Assembly: GCF_002973525.1 (NCBI RefSeq)
Contig: NZ_PVEN01000021.1
Coordinates: 1-64,000, forward strand
Length of the DNA: 64,000 nucleotides
Reading direction: 5' to 3'
Source of the DNA: Paraburkholderia sp. BL21I4N1
GTDB taxonomy: Bacteria; Pseudomonadota; Gammaproteobacteria; Burkholderiales; Burkholderiaceae
Both the position numbers and the translations under genes were made by a program. Under the pieces are notes generated by a model, which was not told where the DNA came from, made no database searches, and worked only from the letters and a program-made list of their open reading frames with translations. How positions within the stretch are numbered: the first letter of the stretch is position 1; each line of letters starts with the position of its first letter. This document shows, one piece after another, positions 8,346 through 16,963 of this stretch.

Positions 8346-9514
8346 ATGCACCGCACGACACGCCCACGAGTCCTTCGTTTCCGTCCCGCCTGCCGAACGT
8401 CGGCACGACGATTTTCACCGTGATGAGCGCGCTCGCCGCCGAAAAAGGCGCGGTGAATCTGGGTCAGGGCTTTCCCGATTTCGGCTGCGATCCGCGCATT
8501 GTCGACGCGGTCTCGAACGCCATGCGCGACGGCCATAATCAGTACCCGCCCATGGCCGGTGCGGCGCCGCTGCGTCAGGCGATTTCGGACAAGCTCGCTA
8601 CACTGTATGGCCGCCGCTACGACGCCAACACGGAGATCACCGTGACCGCGGGCGCCACGCAGGCGTTGCTGACCGCGATTCTGTGCACGGTCCACCCGGG
8701 CGACGAAGTCGTGGTGATCGAACCGAATTACGACAGCTACGTGCCGTCCATCGAACTGGCCGGCGGCAAGCCGGTGTTCGTCACGCTGGAAGCCCCCGAC
8801 TACGCGATTCCGTTCGACAAACTCGCCGCCGCGATCACGCCGAAAACGCGCCTGCTGCTGATCAACACGCCGCACAATCCGACCGGCACGGTCTGGCGCG
8901 AGCAAGACATGCGCAAGCTCGAAGAGATCGTGCGCGGCACCAACGTGCTGATCCTCTCCGACGAAGTGTACGAACACATGGTGTTCGACGGCGCGCCGCA
9001 CGAAAGCATGGCCCGTTACCCCGAGCTGGCGCAGCGCAGTTTCGTGGTGTCGAGTTTCGGCAAGACCTATCACGTGACGGGCTGGAAAGTCGGCTACGTG
9101 GCCGCGCCGGCCGCGCTCATGGCCGAGTTCCGCAAAGTGCATCAGTTCAACGTATTCACGGTCAATACGCCGATGCAGATCGGTCTCGCCGAGTACATGA
9201 AAGACCCGGCGCCGTATCTCGACCTACCCGCGTTTTATCAGCAGAAGCGCGACTTCTTCCGTGCGGGTCTCGCGAACTCGCGCTTCAAGCTGCTGCCGTG
9301 TACGGGCACCTACTTCCAGTGCGTCGACTATTCGGCCATCAGCGATTTGCCCGAAGCCGAGTTCGCCCAATGGCTGACCGGCGAGATCGGCGTCGCGGCC
9401 ATTCCGGTCTCGGCGTTCTATCACGAGGCGCATGAATCGGGCGTGGTGCGCTTCTGCTTCGCCAAGCAGGAGAGCACCCTCGCCACCGCGCTCGAACGGC
9501 TGGCGCGGCTCTAG
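8342..9514 (+). CDS. PLP-dependent aminotransferase, methionine aminotransferase (YbdL) type
   Basis: A 390-residue class I/II aminotransferase. Visible features are NLGQGFPDF near residue 40, TPHNPTG (177-183), the Asp/Tyr pair in SDEVYEHM (207-212), and the PLP lysine Lys241 in SSFGKTYHVTGWKVGY. The VNLGQGFPDFG start and TYHVTGWKVGY are characteristic of the YbdL/kynurenine aminotransferase-like subgroup, which uses methionine, aromatic amino acids and glutamine. Its ATG overlaps the stop of the PIN gene, so the two are translationally coupled. It is probably a methionine or glutamine transaminase in sulfur amino acid salvage; the exact donor is not provable here. Confidence 0.88.
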   Translation: MNAPHDTPTSPSFPSRLPNVGTTIFTVMSALAAEKGAVNLGQGFPDFGCDPRIVDAVSNAMRDGHNQYPPMAGAAPLRQAISDKLATLYGRRYDANTEITVTAGATQALLTAILCTVHPGDEVVVIEPNYDSYVPSIELAGGKPVFVTLEAPDYAIPFDKLAAAITPKTRLLLINTPHNPTGTVWREQDMRKLEEIVRGTNVLILSDEVYEHMVFDGAPHESMARYPELAQRSFVVSSFGKTYHVTGWKVGYVAAPAALMAEFRKVHQFNVFTVNTPMQIGLAEYMKDPAPYLDLPAFYQQKRDFFRAGLANSRFKLLPCTGTYFQCVDYSAISDLPEAEFAQWLTGEIGVAAIPVSAFYHEAHESGVVRFCFAKQESTLATALERLARL

Positions 9515-9575
9515 GACGCCCCGCGCGATGCCGCGAACGACACCACGTTCCCCGCTATCGCGCGCCGCGGCCAGA

Positions 9576-9596
9576 ACGGCGTGCACGGCACGCCGT
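9576..9596. other. Perfect hairpin between convergent genes
   Basis: A 9-bp perfect inverted repeat (9576-9584 with 9588-9596) and three-base loop lie between the stops of the aminotransferase and the first GST gene. No T run follows on either strand, so it is only a possible weak terminator. Confidence 0.4.
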
Positions 9597-9650
9597 CACA
9601 CGCTCAGGCGGCACTGCACCGCAGCGGGTTTGAATCAGCCGTACACCGCA

Positions 9651-10298
9651 TCAAGCCGGGCGCGACGCCGCGACATAGGCCTTGCGGTCGTCGGTGATGC
9701 GTTGCGCAGCCGGCCGGGAACTGATCGCCTTCACATAGCTTTTCCAATCGACGCCGGCATCGAGCAGCAAATCGCGGCCGTAAATGGTTTGCGTCGCCAT
9801 GCCCACCAGCGGCAAGCTCACGAACCCCGCCGCGTCGGCCACGCTGAAACGCTCGCCGTTCAGATACGGCCCGAACTTCGCGATCCGTTTGAAGCCGGTA
9901 ATGTGATACGCCAGCAGTTTCTCGACACGCCCTTTGGTCGCGTCCGTCACAGTGCCGCCAAAGAACGCTTCCTTGTAGAGATTGCGCGCGGTCAACTCGA
10001 GATGCACGTCGACGAACGTGATCAGTTCGCGCTCCTTCGCCGCTCCCCATGGATCGGCGGAGAAAATCGCCTTGTCGGGAAAGCGCGCGGCCAGATATTC
10101 CACAATGCATTGCGACTCGCACAGGTCGCCATCTTCGGTCTGCAGATATGGCACCTTGCCGAGCGGCGAATGTGCCAGCACGGCTTCGTCCTGGCTCGGC
10201 TTCACGAACACTTCCTCGAACGGAATGCCGTGTTCGAGGAGCACGAACTTCACTTTGTTGTAATAGTTAGAGAGCGCGAAACCGCACAGCTTGATCAT
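9651..10298 (-). CDS. Glutathione S-transferase family protein
   Basis: A 215-residue protein with the thioredoxin-like GST N-domain (residues 1-80: MIKLCGFALSNYYNKVKFVLLE, cis-proline in GKVPYL, and E-S in LCESQCIVEYL for glutathione gamma-glutamyl contact) and an alpha-helical C-domain. The catalytic position near residues 10-13 holds Ser/Asn/Tyr rather than a clear Cys. It is probably a cytoplasmic detoxification or glutathione-binding enzyme of unknown substrate. It is divergent from the 3-hydroxyacyl-CoA dehydrogenase operon across a 139-bp region containing a 12-bp palindrome. Confidence 0.88.
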   Translation of the reverse strand: MIKLCGFALSNYYNKVKFVLLEHGIPFEEVFVKPSQDEAVLAHSPLGKVPYLQTEDGDLCESQCIVEYLAARFPDKAIFSADPWGAAKERELITFVDVHLELTARNLYKEAFFGGTVTDATKGRVEKLLAYHITGFKRIAKFGPYLNGERFSVADAAGFVSLPLVGMATQTIYGRDLLLDAGVDWKSYVKAISSRPAAQRITDDRKAYVAASRPA

Positions 10299-10392
10299 CG
10301 GGTGTCTCCTTTCTTTGAGTTGGTGCGACCGTGCATCGACGCATCGGTATCCATGTCAAAGCCGCGACCTTCGAACAATCATCCAGTAAATT

Positions 10393-10404
10393 GCACGATC
10401 GTGC
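10393..10404. promoter_or_regulatory. 12-bp palindrome, candidate TetR-type operator
   Basis: Perfect palindrome GCACGATCGTGC just upstream of a -10-like TATTCT/TAAAAT stretch (10405-10415) in front of the acyl-CoA operon. It shares the core ACGATCGT with the palindrome at 20787-20798 before the other acyl-CoA operon. Such sites are typical of TetR-family acyl-CoA or fatty acid regulators; the regulator is not identified. Confidence 0.55.
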
Positions 10405-10437
10405 TATTCTAAAATAACCATGGAGTCGAGCATCACA

Positions 10438-12000
10438 ATGACCTCTCGCAATTTCAGTATCGAGACTATCGGCATTGTCGGAACCGGAGCAATGGGGCGC
10501 GGCATCGCACAGATTGCCGCGCTGGCCGGCCTCACGGTGCGTCTGTACGACACCAACCCTGCCGCGATCGGCGCCGCGCGCGATTACCTCGCCGAGACTT
10601 TCGCCAAATTAACGGCCAAAGGCAAGCTCGATCAGGCCCGCTCGCTCGCCGCGCTGGCGAACGTGAGCGGCGCGCAAACCATCGGCGACCTCGCCGGCTG
10701 CGACCTCGTCGTCGAGGCGATCGTCGAGAAACTCGACGTGAAACAGGCGTTATTCCGCGAACTCGAGACGGTGGTCAGCGGCCGTTGCGTGCTGGCGTCG
10801 AATACGTCGTCGCTGTCGATCACCGCGATTGCCGCCACGTGTGCCGATCCGTCCCGCGTGGTCGGCTACCACTTCTTCAATCCCGTCCCGCTCATGAAGG
10901 TCGTCGAAGTGATCGACGGTCTGCGCGGCGCCCCCGCCGCCGGCGACGCGTTGATGGATCTCGCCCGACGCATGGGGCACACGCCGGTGCGCGCGAAAGA
11001 CATGCCGGGCTTCATCGTCAATCACGCGGGTCGCGGTATGAATACCGAAGGCTTGCGCGTGGCGGGCGAAGGTGTCGCGAGCTTTGCCAAAATCGACCGC
11101 ATCATGCGCGAGCAGGCGGGTTTCCGGCTCGGGCCGTTCGAGTTGCTCGACCTGACCGCGCTGGACGTGTCGCATCCGGTAATGGAGTCGATCTACCATC
11201 AGTTCTATGAAGAGGCGCGCTTCACGCCGTCGCCGATCACAGCCACGAGACTCGCGGGCGGACTGCTCGGCCGCAAGACCGGCGAAGGTTTTTATCGTTA
11301 CGAAGACGGCAAGCAGCAGGTGCCCGCCGAAGCGCCCGCGCCCTCGGCCTTGCCGGCCAGCGTGTGGGTCAGCCAGCGTTATCCGCAAGCGCGTGAAGCC
11401 GTCGTTCAACTGATCGGCCAGGCCGGCGTGACACTCGACGAAGGCGCGACACCCGCCGCCGACTCGTTGATCGTGGTCACGCCGTTCGGTCACGACGCGA
11501 CCACAGCCGCAGTCGACGAAGCCCTCGACGCCCGTCGCGTCGTCGCGATCGACGCCCTCTTCCCGCTGCTGGCAGCGCAACGCCGCACGCTGATGACAAC
11601 GCCCGCCACCACGCGCGCCGCGCGCGACGCCGCCCACGCTCTATTCGCCGCCGACGGCGTGCCAGTCACCGTGATCCGCGACTCGACCGGCTTCGTCGCG
11701 CAGCGCGTCGTGGCAACGATCGTCAACATCGGCTGCGATATCGCGCAGAAGCAGATCGCCACGCCCGACGATATCGATCTCGCGGTGACGCTCGGCCTCG
11801 GTTATCCGCGCGGCCCGCTCGCACTGGGAGATGCGCTCGGTTCGAGCACGATCCTCACCATCTTGCGCAACATGTTCAGCGTGCTCGGCGACCCGCGTTA
11901 TCGTCCGTCGCCGTGGCTGGCGCGGCGCGCGCAACTGGGCCTGTCGCTGACGCAACGCGACGCCGCAGACACGCAAACGCAACCGGAGACCCAACAATGA
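10438..12000 (+). CDS. 3-hydroxyacyl-CoA dehydrogenase, double C-domain (PaaH-like)
   Basis: A 520-residue NAD-dependent dehydrogenase. The N-terminal Rossmann domain starts IGIVGTGAMGRGIAQ, the catalytic His is in GYHFFNPVPLMKVVEVI, and two 3HCDH C-terminal domains are present, the second around TGFVAQRVVATIVNIGCDIA. The duplicated C-domain and length of about 500 match PaaH-type enzymes. It oxidises 3-hydroxyacyl-CoA to 3-ketoacyl-CoA. I chose ATG 10438 because GGAG lies upstream and a -10-like element at 10405-10415 would make the ATG at 10420 nearly leaderless; 10420 adds six residues. It is the first gene of a five-gene operon, and its stop overlaps the next ATG. Confidence 0.92.
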   Translation: MTSRNFSIETIGIVGTGAMGRGIAQIAALAGLTVRLYDTNPAAIGAARDYLAETFAKLTAKGKLDQARSLAALANVSGAQTIGDLAGCDLVVEAIVEKLDVKQALFRELETVVSGRCVLASNTSSLSITAIAATCADPSRVVGYHFFNPVPLMKVVEVIDGLRGAPAAGDALMDLARRMGHTPVRAKDMPGFIVNHAGRGMNTEGLRVAGEGVASFAKIDRIMREQAGFRLGPFELLDLTALDVSHPVMESIYHQFYEEARFTPSPITATRLAGGLLGRKTGEGFYRYEDGKQQVPAEAPAPSALPASVWVSQRYPQAREAVVQLIGQAGVTLDEGATPAADSLIVVTPFGHDATTAAVDEALDARRVVAIDALFPLLAAQRRTLMTTPATTRAARDAAHALFAADGVPVTVIRDSTGFVAQRVVATIVNIGCDIAQKQIATPDDIDLAVTLGLGYPRGPLALGDALGSSTILTILRNMFSVLGDPRYRPSPWLARRAQLGLSLTQRDAADTQTQPETQQ

Positions 12001-12785
12001 GCGCCGAACTGCTGACCTCGCGCCCGACCGAAAGCGAATCGACGCTGGTCCTCACGCTGTCGAACCCCGGCGCGCGCAACGCGCTGCATCCGGACATGTA
12101 CGCAGCCGGCATCGAAGCGCTCGATTCGGCGGAACGCGATCCGTCGATCCGCGCCGTGGTGATTACCGGCGCCGACAACTTTTTCTGCGCGGGCGGCAAT
12201 CTGAACCGCCTGCTGGAAAACCGCGCAAAAGATCCGTCCGTGCAAGCCGAAAGCATCGATCTGCTGGGCGAATGGATTTCGGCATTGCGGCTCTCGTCGA
12301 AACCGGTGATCGCCGCCGTCGACGGCGCGGCGGCCGGTGCAGGCTTCTCGCTCGCGCTTGCGTGCGACCTGATCGTCGCCGCCGACGACGCCAAATTCGT
12401 CATGTCCTACGCACGCGTCGGCCTGACGCCCGACGGCGGCGGCTCATGGTTCCTCGCCCAGGCGCTGCCGCGTCAACTGGCCACTGAAGTGCTGATCGAA
12501 GGCAAACCGATCGGCGCCGCGCGTTTGCACGAACTCGGTGTCGTCAACAAGCTGGCCAAAACGGGCGCCGTGCGCGACGCCGCCGTGGCGTGGGCCGACG
12601 AACTCGGCAAGATTTCGCCCAACTCGATCGCGCGTATCAAGGGTTTGATCGGCGCGGCAGGCGCGCAACCGCTGGCCGAGCATCTGGTCGCGGAGCGCGA
12701 CAGCTTCGTCGCGTCGCTGCATCACCGCGATGGTCTGGAAGGCATCTCCGCGTTCCTCGAAAAGCGCGCGCCGATTTACAAATGA
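11997..12785 (+). CDS. Enoyl-CoA hydratase/isomerase family protein
   Basis: A 262-residue crotonase-fold enzyme. The first oxyanion-hole segment is ITGADNFFCAGGNLN, the second KPVIAAVDGAAAGAGFSLALACDLIVAADDAKF, followed by RVGLTPDGGGSWFLA. In the second active-site segment the usual catalytic Glu of PDGGGS/PEGG-type enzymes is Asp. This resembles PaaG/oxepin or isomerase-type paralogues, so hydratase versus isomerase activity is open. It begins inside the stop of the dehydrogenase gene and ends inside the start of the phosphatase gene (both ATGA), so the three are co-translated. Confidence 0.9.
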   Translation: MSAELLTSRPTESESTLVLTLSNPGARNALHPDMYAAGIEALDSAERDPSIRAVVITGADNFFCAGGNLNRLLENRAKDPSVQAESIDLLGEWISALRLSSKPVIAAVDGAAAGAGFSLALACDLIVAADDAKFVMSYARVGLTPDGGGSWFLAQALPRQLATEVLIEGKPIGAARLHELGVVNKLAKTGAVRDAAVAWADELGKISPNSIARIKGLIGAAGAQPLAEHLVAERDSFVASLHHRDGLEGISAFLEKRAPIYK

Positions 12786-13513
12786 GCGCAGCGACCATGC
12801 CCGACTATCAATTGCCCAAACGCCGCCGCATCTTCCTGATGCGGCACGGCGACGTCACCTACTTCGACGATTCCGGCCGCGCGATCGATCCCGAAACCGT
12901 GCCGCTGAATGCCAACGGCCGCGAGCAGGCCAGCGCGGCGGGCCGCGTGTTCGCCGAACAGCAGGTTCGTTTCGACCGCGTGATCGTGAGCGGCTTGCCG
13001 CGCACCGTCGAAACCGCGCAGCGCGTGCTGGCGCAAACGCAGCAGCCGATCGAACTCGAAGTCGAACCGGCGTGGCAGGAAATTCGCGGCGGCAAGCTCG
13101 GCAACATTCCGCCGCAGGATATCGAAGCCGCGTTTCTCGGCGCGTTCGACGGCATCGTGCCGGAAAGCACGCGCTTTCTCGACGGCGAGACGATTGGCGC
13201 CTTGTTTGATCGCGTGTTGCCTGCCATCGACGCCTTGCGCGCCGACACCTCGTGGGACACCGTGCTGCTGGTTCTGCACGGCGGCGTGAATCGCGCGATC
13301 CTGTCGCACGCCATCACGGCGGGAGGTCGCACGTTCTTCGGGCATCTCGCGCAAGCCACCGGCTGCATCAACGCGCTCGATGTCGGCGCCGCTCCGCGCG
13401 ACTGGGTGCTGCGCGCGATCAATTATTCACCGCCGTCGCCGCTGCATCGCGACGTCCGCAATACGACGATGGAAATGCTCTACGCACAATTCATTCAATA
13501 CAAGCGTAGCTGA
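12782..13513 (+). CDS. Histidine phosphatase family protein
   Basis: A 243-residue phosphoglycerate-mutase-like phosphatase. The RHG motif is at residues 21-23 (IFLMRHGDV), the second catalytic Arg is in SGLPRTVETA, and the second His is in VLHGGVNRA. It is soluble and cytoplasmic. It lies between enoyl-CoA hydratase and an APH-fold kinase in one operon, so it may remove a phosphate from a pathway intermediate or a stalled CoA ester (inference). The family alone does not define the substrate. Confidence 0.9.
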   Translation: MSAATMPDYQLPKRRRIFLMRHGDVTYFDDSGRAIDPETVPLNANGREQASAAGRVFAEQQVRFDRVIVSGLPRTVETAQRVLAQTQQPIELEVEPAWQEIRGGKLGNIPPQDIEAAFLGAFDGIVPESTRFLDGETIGALFDRVLPAIDALRADTSWDTVLLVLHGGVNRAILSHAITAGGRTFFGHLAQATGCINALDVGAAPRDWVLRAINYSPPSPLHRDVRNTTMEMLYAQFIQYKRS

Positions 13514-13533
13514 ACCCGAACTGGAGGAGACAC

Positions 13534-14640
13534 ATGGTGCAAGCCACGCAGAGCGGTGAACCAGAACACAAACCGGATTATTCGGCTTTCGAAGGCACGC
13601 GCCCGGTCAACGACCGGCAACGCTTCGACAGCGACGCGCTCGCGGCATGGCTGATCCAGCATGTCGACGGATTTGCCGGGCCGCTCACGCTGGAGCAGTT
13701 CGCCGGCGGACAGTCCAATCCCACCTTCAAACTCGTCACGCCGTCGCGCTCTTACGTGATGCGCGCCAAGCCCGGGCCGGCCGCGAAGCTGCTGCCGTCC
13801 GCGCATGCCGTGGAACGTGAGTACCGTGTGATGCACGCGCTGGCCGGCAGCGACGTACCGGTCGCCCGCATGCTCGCCCTGTGCGACGACGAAAGCGTGA
13901 TCGGCCGCGCCTTTTACGTGATGGAGTTCGTCGAGGGCCGCGTGCTGTGGGATCAGTCCTTGCCCGGCATGACGAACGACGGGCGCGCGGCGATTTACGA
14001 CGAAATGAATCGCGTGATCGCGGCTTTGCACAGCGTCGACGTCACGAGCGCCGGTCTCGCCGACTACGGCAAACCGGGCAATTATTTCGCCCGCCAGATC
14101 GGCCGCTGGAGCAAGCAGTACCTTGCGTCAGAAACTGAGCCGATCGATGCGATGCATCGGCTGATCGACTGGCTGCCGCAGCACATGCCGGCGGAAACGG
14201 GCGAGCGCGCCTCGATCGTGCATGGCGACTACCGGCTCGACAATCTGATCTTCCACCCGAGCGAACCGAAAGTACTCGCGGTGCTCGACTGGGAACTGTC
14301 GACGCTCGGCGATCCGCTCGCCGACTTTGCCTATCACTGCATGGCGTGGCATGTCGACCCGACGCAATTCCGCGGTATCGCGGGACTCGATTGGGCGGCT
14401 CTCGGCATTCCCGACGAGGCCGACTACGTCAAGCGTTATTGCGAGCGCACCGGCTTCGAGATTCACGGCGACTGGAACTTCTATCTGGCCTACAACATGT
14501 TCCGCATCGCCGCGATTCTGCAAGGAATCATGAAGCGGGTAGTTGACGGCACCGCGGCCAGCGCTCAGGCGCTCGATGCCGGCAGCCGTGCGAAACCCAT
14601 GGCGGAACTCGCCTGGCGCTACGCGCAGAAGGTGCGTTGA
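13534..14640 (+). CDS. APH-fold phosphotransferase, ACAD10/11-type (LvaA-like)
   Basis: A 368-residue kinase of the aminoglycoside phosphotransferase superfamily (PF01636). The glycine-poor nucleotide loop is followed by YVMEFVEGRVL, the catalytic HGDYRLDN loop (His230, Asp232), and the metal-binding Asp252 in VLDWELSTLGDPLADFAY. This subgroup is fused to acyl-CoA dehydrogenase in animal ACAD10/11 and is separate as LvaA in Pseudomonas putida, where it phosphorylates 4-hydroxyacyl-CoA. The following gene is the matching ACAD10/11-like dehydrogenase, which supports that role. A strong GGAGGAG ribosome site precedes the ATG. It is not an antibiotic-resistance gene by context. Confidence 0.88.
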   Translation: MVQATQSGEPEHKPDYSAFEGTRPVNDRQRFDSDALAAWLIQHVDGFAGPLTLEQFAGGQSNPTFKLVTPSRSYVMRAKPGPAAKLLPSAHAVEREYRVMHALAGSDVPVARMLALCDDESVIGRAFYVMEFVEGRVLWDQSLPGMTNDGRAAIYDEMNRVIAALHSVDVTSAGLADYGKPGNYFARQIGRWSKQYLASETEPIDAMHRLIDWLPQHMPAETGERASIVHGDYRLDNLIFHPSEPKVLAVLDWELSTLGDPLADFAYHCMAWHVDPTQFRGIAGLDWAALGIPDEADYVKRYCERTGFEIHGDWNFYLAYNMFRIAAILQGIMKRVVDGTAASAQALDAGSRAKPMAELAWRYAQKVR

Positions 14641-14689
14641 ACGCATCGAGCCTAATCGTCCGTTATCCGTTTTATTCGCGAGGTCCTAC

Positions 14690-15949
14690 ATGAATTTCGA
14701 TTACACCCCGAAGGTTCAGGCATTGCGCGAGAAACTGCTCGCCTTCTTCGACGCGCACATCTATCCGAACGAACAGGCGTTCTACGCGGAAATCGCACGC
14801 AATCGCCACAACGGCAACGCGTGGTTGCCCACCGAACTGATCGAACAACTCAAGATGAAGGCACGCGACGCGGGCTTGTGGAATCTGTTCCTGCCTGAAT
14901 CCGTACGCGGCGCCGGCCTGACGAATCTCGAATACGCGCCGCTGTGCGAAATCATGGGCCGCGTGCCCTGGGCGCCGGAAGTGTTCAACTGCAACGCGCC
15001 CGACACCGGCAACATGGAAACGATCGAACGTTACGGCAGCGAGGACAACAAGCGCGAATGGCTCGAGCCGCTGCTGCAAGGGCAGATACGGTCGGCGTTT
15101 CTGATGACGGAGCCGGAGGTGGCGTCGTCGGATGCGACCAACATCCAGACCAGCATCGTGCGCGACGGCGATTACTACGTGATCAACGGCCACAAGTGGT
15201 GGTCGTCGGGCGCGGGCGATCCGCGCTGCAAGGTCTATATCGTCATGGGCAAGACCGATCCGGACGCGCCGCGCCACGAGCAGCAGTCGATGATCCTGGT
15301 GCCCGCCGAGGCGACGGGCATCACCGTGCACCGTCCGCTGACCGTGTTCGGTTACGACGACGCGCCGCACGGCCACATGGAAATCACGCTGGACAACGTG
15401 CGCGTACCGGTGACCAATATGCTGCTCGGCGAAGGCCGCGGTTTCGAGATTGCGCAGGGCCGCCTCGGACCAGGACGGATTCACCACTGCATGCGTTTGA
15501 TCGGCCTCGCCGAACGTGCGCTGGAACTGATGGCGAAACGTTCCATGCAGCGCGTGGCGTTCGGCAAACCGGTGGCCGCTCAGGGCGTCACCCAGGAGCG
15601 CATGGCCGAGGCGCGCTGCATGATCGAACAGGCGCGCCTGCTCACGCTGAAGACGGCGTACATGATGGACACGGTCGGCAACAAGGGCGCGCGCGGCGAG
15701 ATTGCAATGATCAAGGTGGTCGCACCGAACATGGCGTGCCAGGTGATCGACTGGGCCATTCAGGCCCATGGCGGCGGCGGCGTCAGCGACGATTTCCCGC
15801 TGGCCTATGCGTATGCATCCGCGCGAACGCTGCGTTTCGCCGATGGTCCCGACGAAGTGCATCGCAACGCGATCGCCAAACTCGAACTGGCGCGGCATCT
15901 GGATGCCGGCGCGGCGGCTCGTGTGGAAATGCCGGTTACGCGTGTTTGA
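14690..15949 (+). CDS. Acyl-CoA dehydrogenase family protein, ACAD10/11-type (LvaC-like)
   Basis: A 419-residue flavoprotein with acyl-CoA dehydrogenase folds. FLMTEPEVASSDATNI and HKWWSSGAGDP are the FAD/substrate segments, LGPGRIHHCMR follows, and the C-terminal part contains QAHGGGGVSDDFPLAYAYA and FADGPDEVH. The ADG in FADGPDEVH takes the place of the YEG containing the catalytic Glu in normal medium-chain enzymes, as in ACAD11 and LvaC. Together with the preceding kinase it fits elimination of phosphate from a phosphorylated hydroxyacyl-CoA. It is the last gene of the operon, followed by a hairpin at 16057-16080. Confidence 0.88.
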   Translation: MNFDYTPKVQALREKLLAFFDAHIYPNEQAFYAEIARNRHNGNAWLPTELIEQLKMKARDAGLWNLFLPESVRGAGLTNLEYAPLCEIMGRVPWAPEVFNCNAPDTGNMETIERYGSEDNKREWLEPLLQGQIRSAFLMTEPEVASSDATNIQTSIVRDGDYYVINGHKWWSSGAGDPRCKVYIVMGKTDPDAPRHEQQSMILVPAEATGITVHRPLTVFGYDDAPHGHMEITLDNVRVPVTNMLLGEGRGFEIAQGRLGPGRIHHCMRLIGLAERALELMAKRSMQRVAFGKPVAAQGVTQERMAEARCMIEQARLLTLKTAYMMDTVGNKGARGEIAMIKVVAPNMACQVIDWAIQAHGGGGVSDDFPLAYAYASARTLRFADGPDEVHRNAIAKLELARHLDAGAAARVEMPVTRV

Positions 15950-16056
15950 AGCGGCTTGAGGTTGTGATCTGATGAGATAAGCACGGCGGCGGGCCTCGTG
16001 ACGGTCCGCGAGGCCGCCAGCAGCATCGTGCGATCTATGCTCTAATTTTCGTCAAT

Positions 16057-16080
16057 AGCGGCGCCCTACGTGGCGCCGCT
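16057..16080 (+). terminator. GC-rich hairpin, possible weak terminator
   Basis: A perfect 9-bp stem AGCGGCGCC/GGCGCCGCT with six-base loop, followed by only two T residues. It sits after the acyl-CoA operon and 23 bp before the GST start; it could be a terminator or part of the GST leader. Confidence 0.5.
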
Positions 16081-16102
16081 TTCACGAAACAACGGAGCCA
16101 CG

Positions 16103-16804
16103 ATGATAGACGTCTATAGCTGGGCAACCCCGAACGGTCACAAGGTCCACATCATGCTCGAGGAGACGGGCCTCGACTACGCCGCGCACGCCGTGAACAT
16201 CGGCACGGGCGATCAGTTCAAGCCCGAATTCCTCGCCATCAGCCCGAACAACAAAATCCCCGCGATCGTCGACTCCGAGGGTCCGAAAGGCGCCGAGGGT
16301 CAACCGTTCGCGTTGTTCGAGTCGGGCGCGATCCTGATCTATCTCGCCGAGAAGACCGGCAAGTTCCTGCCGACCGATCCGGCTGCGCACTATGACACAC
16401 TGCAGTGGCTCATGTTCCAGATGGGCGGTCTCGGTCCGATGCTCGGGCAAACGCACCACTTCCGCATCTACGCGCCGGAGCCGATCGAGTACGCGATCAA
16501 TCGCTACACGAACGAGACGCGGCGTCTGTACGGTGTGATGGACACACAACTCGGCAAGACGCAGTATCTTGCCGGCAACGACTACACGATCGCCGACATC
16601 GCGGCGTTTCCGTGGACGCGCTCGTGGAAAAACCAGGGCGTCGATCTGGATGCGTTTCCCCATGTGAAGCGCTGGCATGAGGAAATTGCCGCACGTCCGG
16701 CCGTGGTGCGCGGTGTGGACGTGCTGGCTTCAGTGCGCCAGCCGGTCATGGACGAGAAAGCGAAGGAAATGCTGTTCGGCGCGACGCAGTATGCGAAGCG
16801 ATAG
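16103..16804 (+). CDS. Glutathione S-transferase (YghU/YfcG-like, disulfide-bond oxidoreductase type)
   Basis: A 233-residue GST. The N-terminal TPNGHKVHIMLEETGLDY, NIGTGDQFKPEFLAISPNNKIPAIVD and LFESGAILIYLAEKTG segments are typical of Nu-class YfcG/YghU proteins, in which Thr/Asn near the N-terminus replaces the usual Tyr or Ser and two glutathiones bind as a disulfide reductase. The C-domain holds the conserved YTIADIAAFPW N-cap box. The ATG at 16103 has CGGAG upstream. It is likely a soluble glutathione-dependent disulfide reductase. Confidence 0.9.
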   Translation: MIDVYSWATPNGHKVHIMLEETGLDYAAHAVNIGTGDQFKPEFLAISPNNKIPAIVDSEGPKGAEGQPFALFESGAILIYLAEKTGKFLPTDPAAHYDTLQWLMFQMGGLGPMLGQTHHFRIYAPEPIEYAINRYTNETRRLYGVMDTQLGKTQYLAGNDYTIADIAAFPWTRSWKNQGVDLDAFPHVKRWHEEIAARPAVVRGVDVLASVRQPVMDEKAKEMLFGATQYAKR

Positions 16805-16850
16805 GTTTGCGGTGGTTGTGATGTAAGTGCGGTTGCCGCTGTAGAGGCAT

Positions 16851-16890
16851 AAAAAACGCGGGTCGGCATGAATGCCGCCCGCGTTTTTTT
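16851..16890. terminator. Bidirectional intrinsic terminator
   Basis: A6, a CGCGGG/CCCGCG stem extended by CGGCAT/ATGCCG with one bulged T, then T7. It lies between the converging GST gene and the MaoC gene and suits both strands. Confidence 0.92.
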
Positions 16891-16963
16891 CTTCGCGCTC
16901 GTGTCTGGATTCAGGCTTCTGCATCTACGCCGATGCCAGCAGATCACGCCGGCCTTGCTCGCC

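Noticed and set aside
13534..14640. Aminoglycoside resistance gene
   Set aside because: The APH fold is present, but operon context and the adjacent ACAD10/11-type dehydrogenase point to acyl-CoA metabolism.
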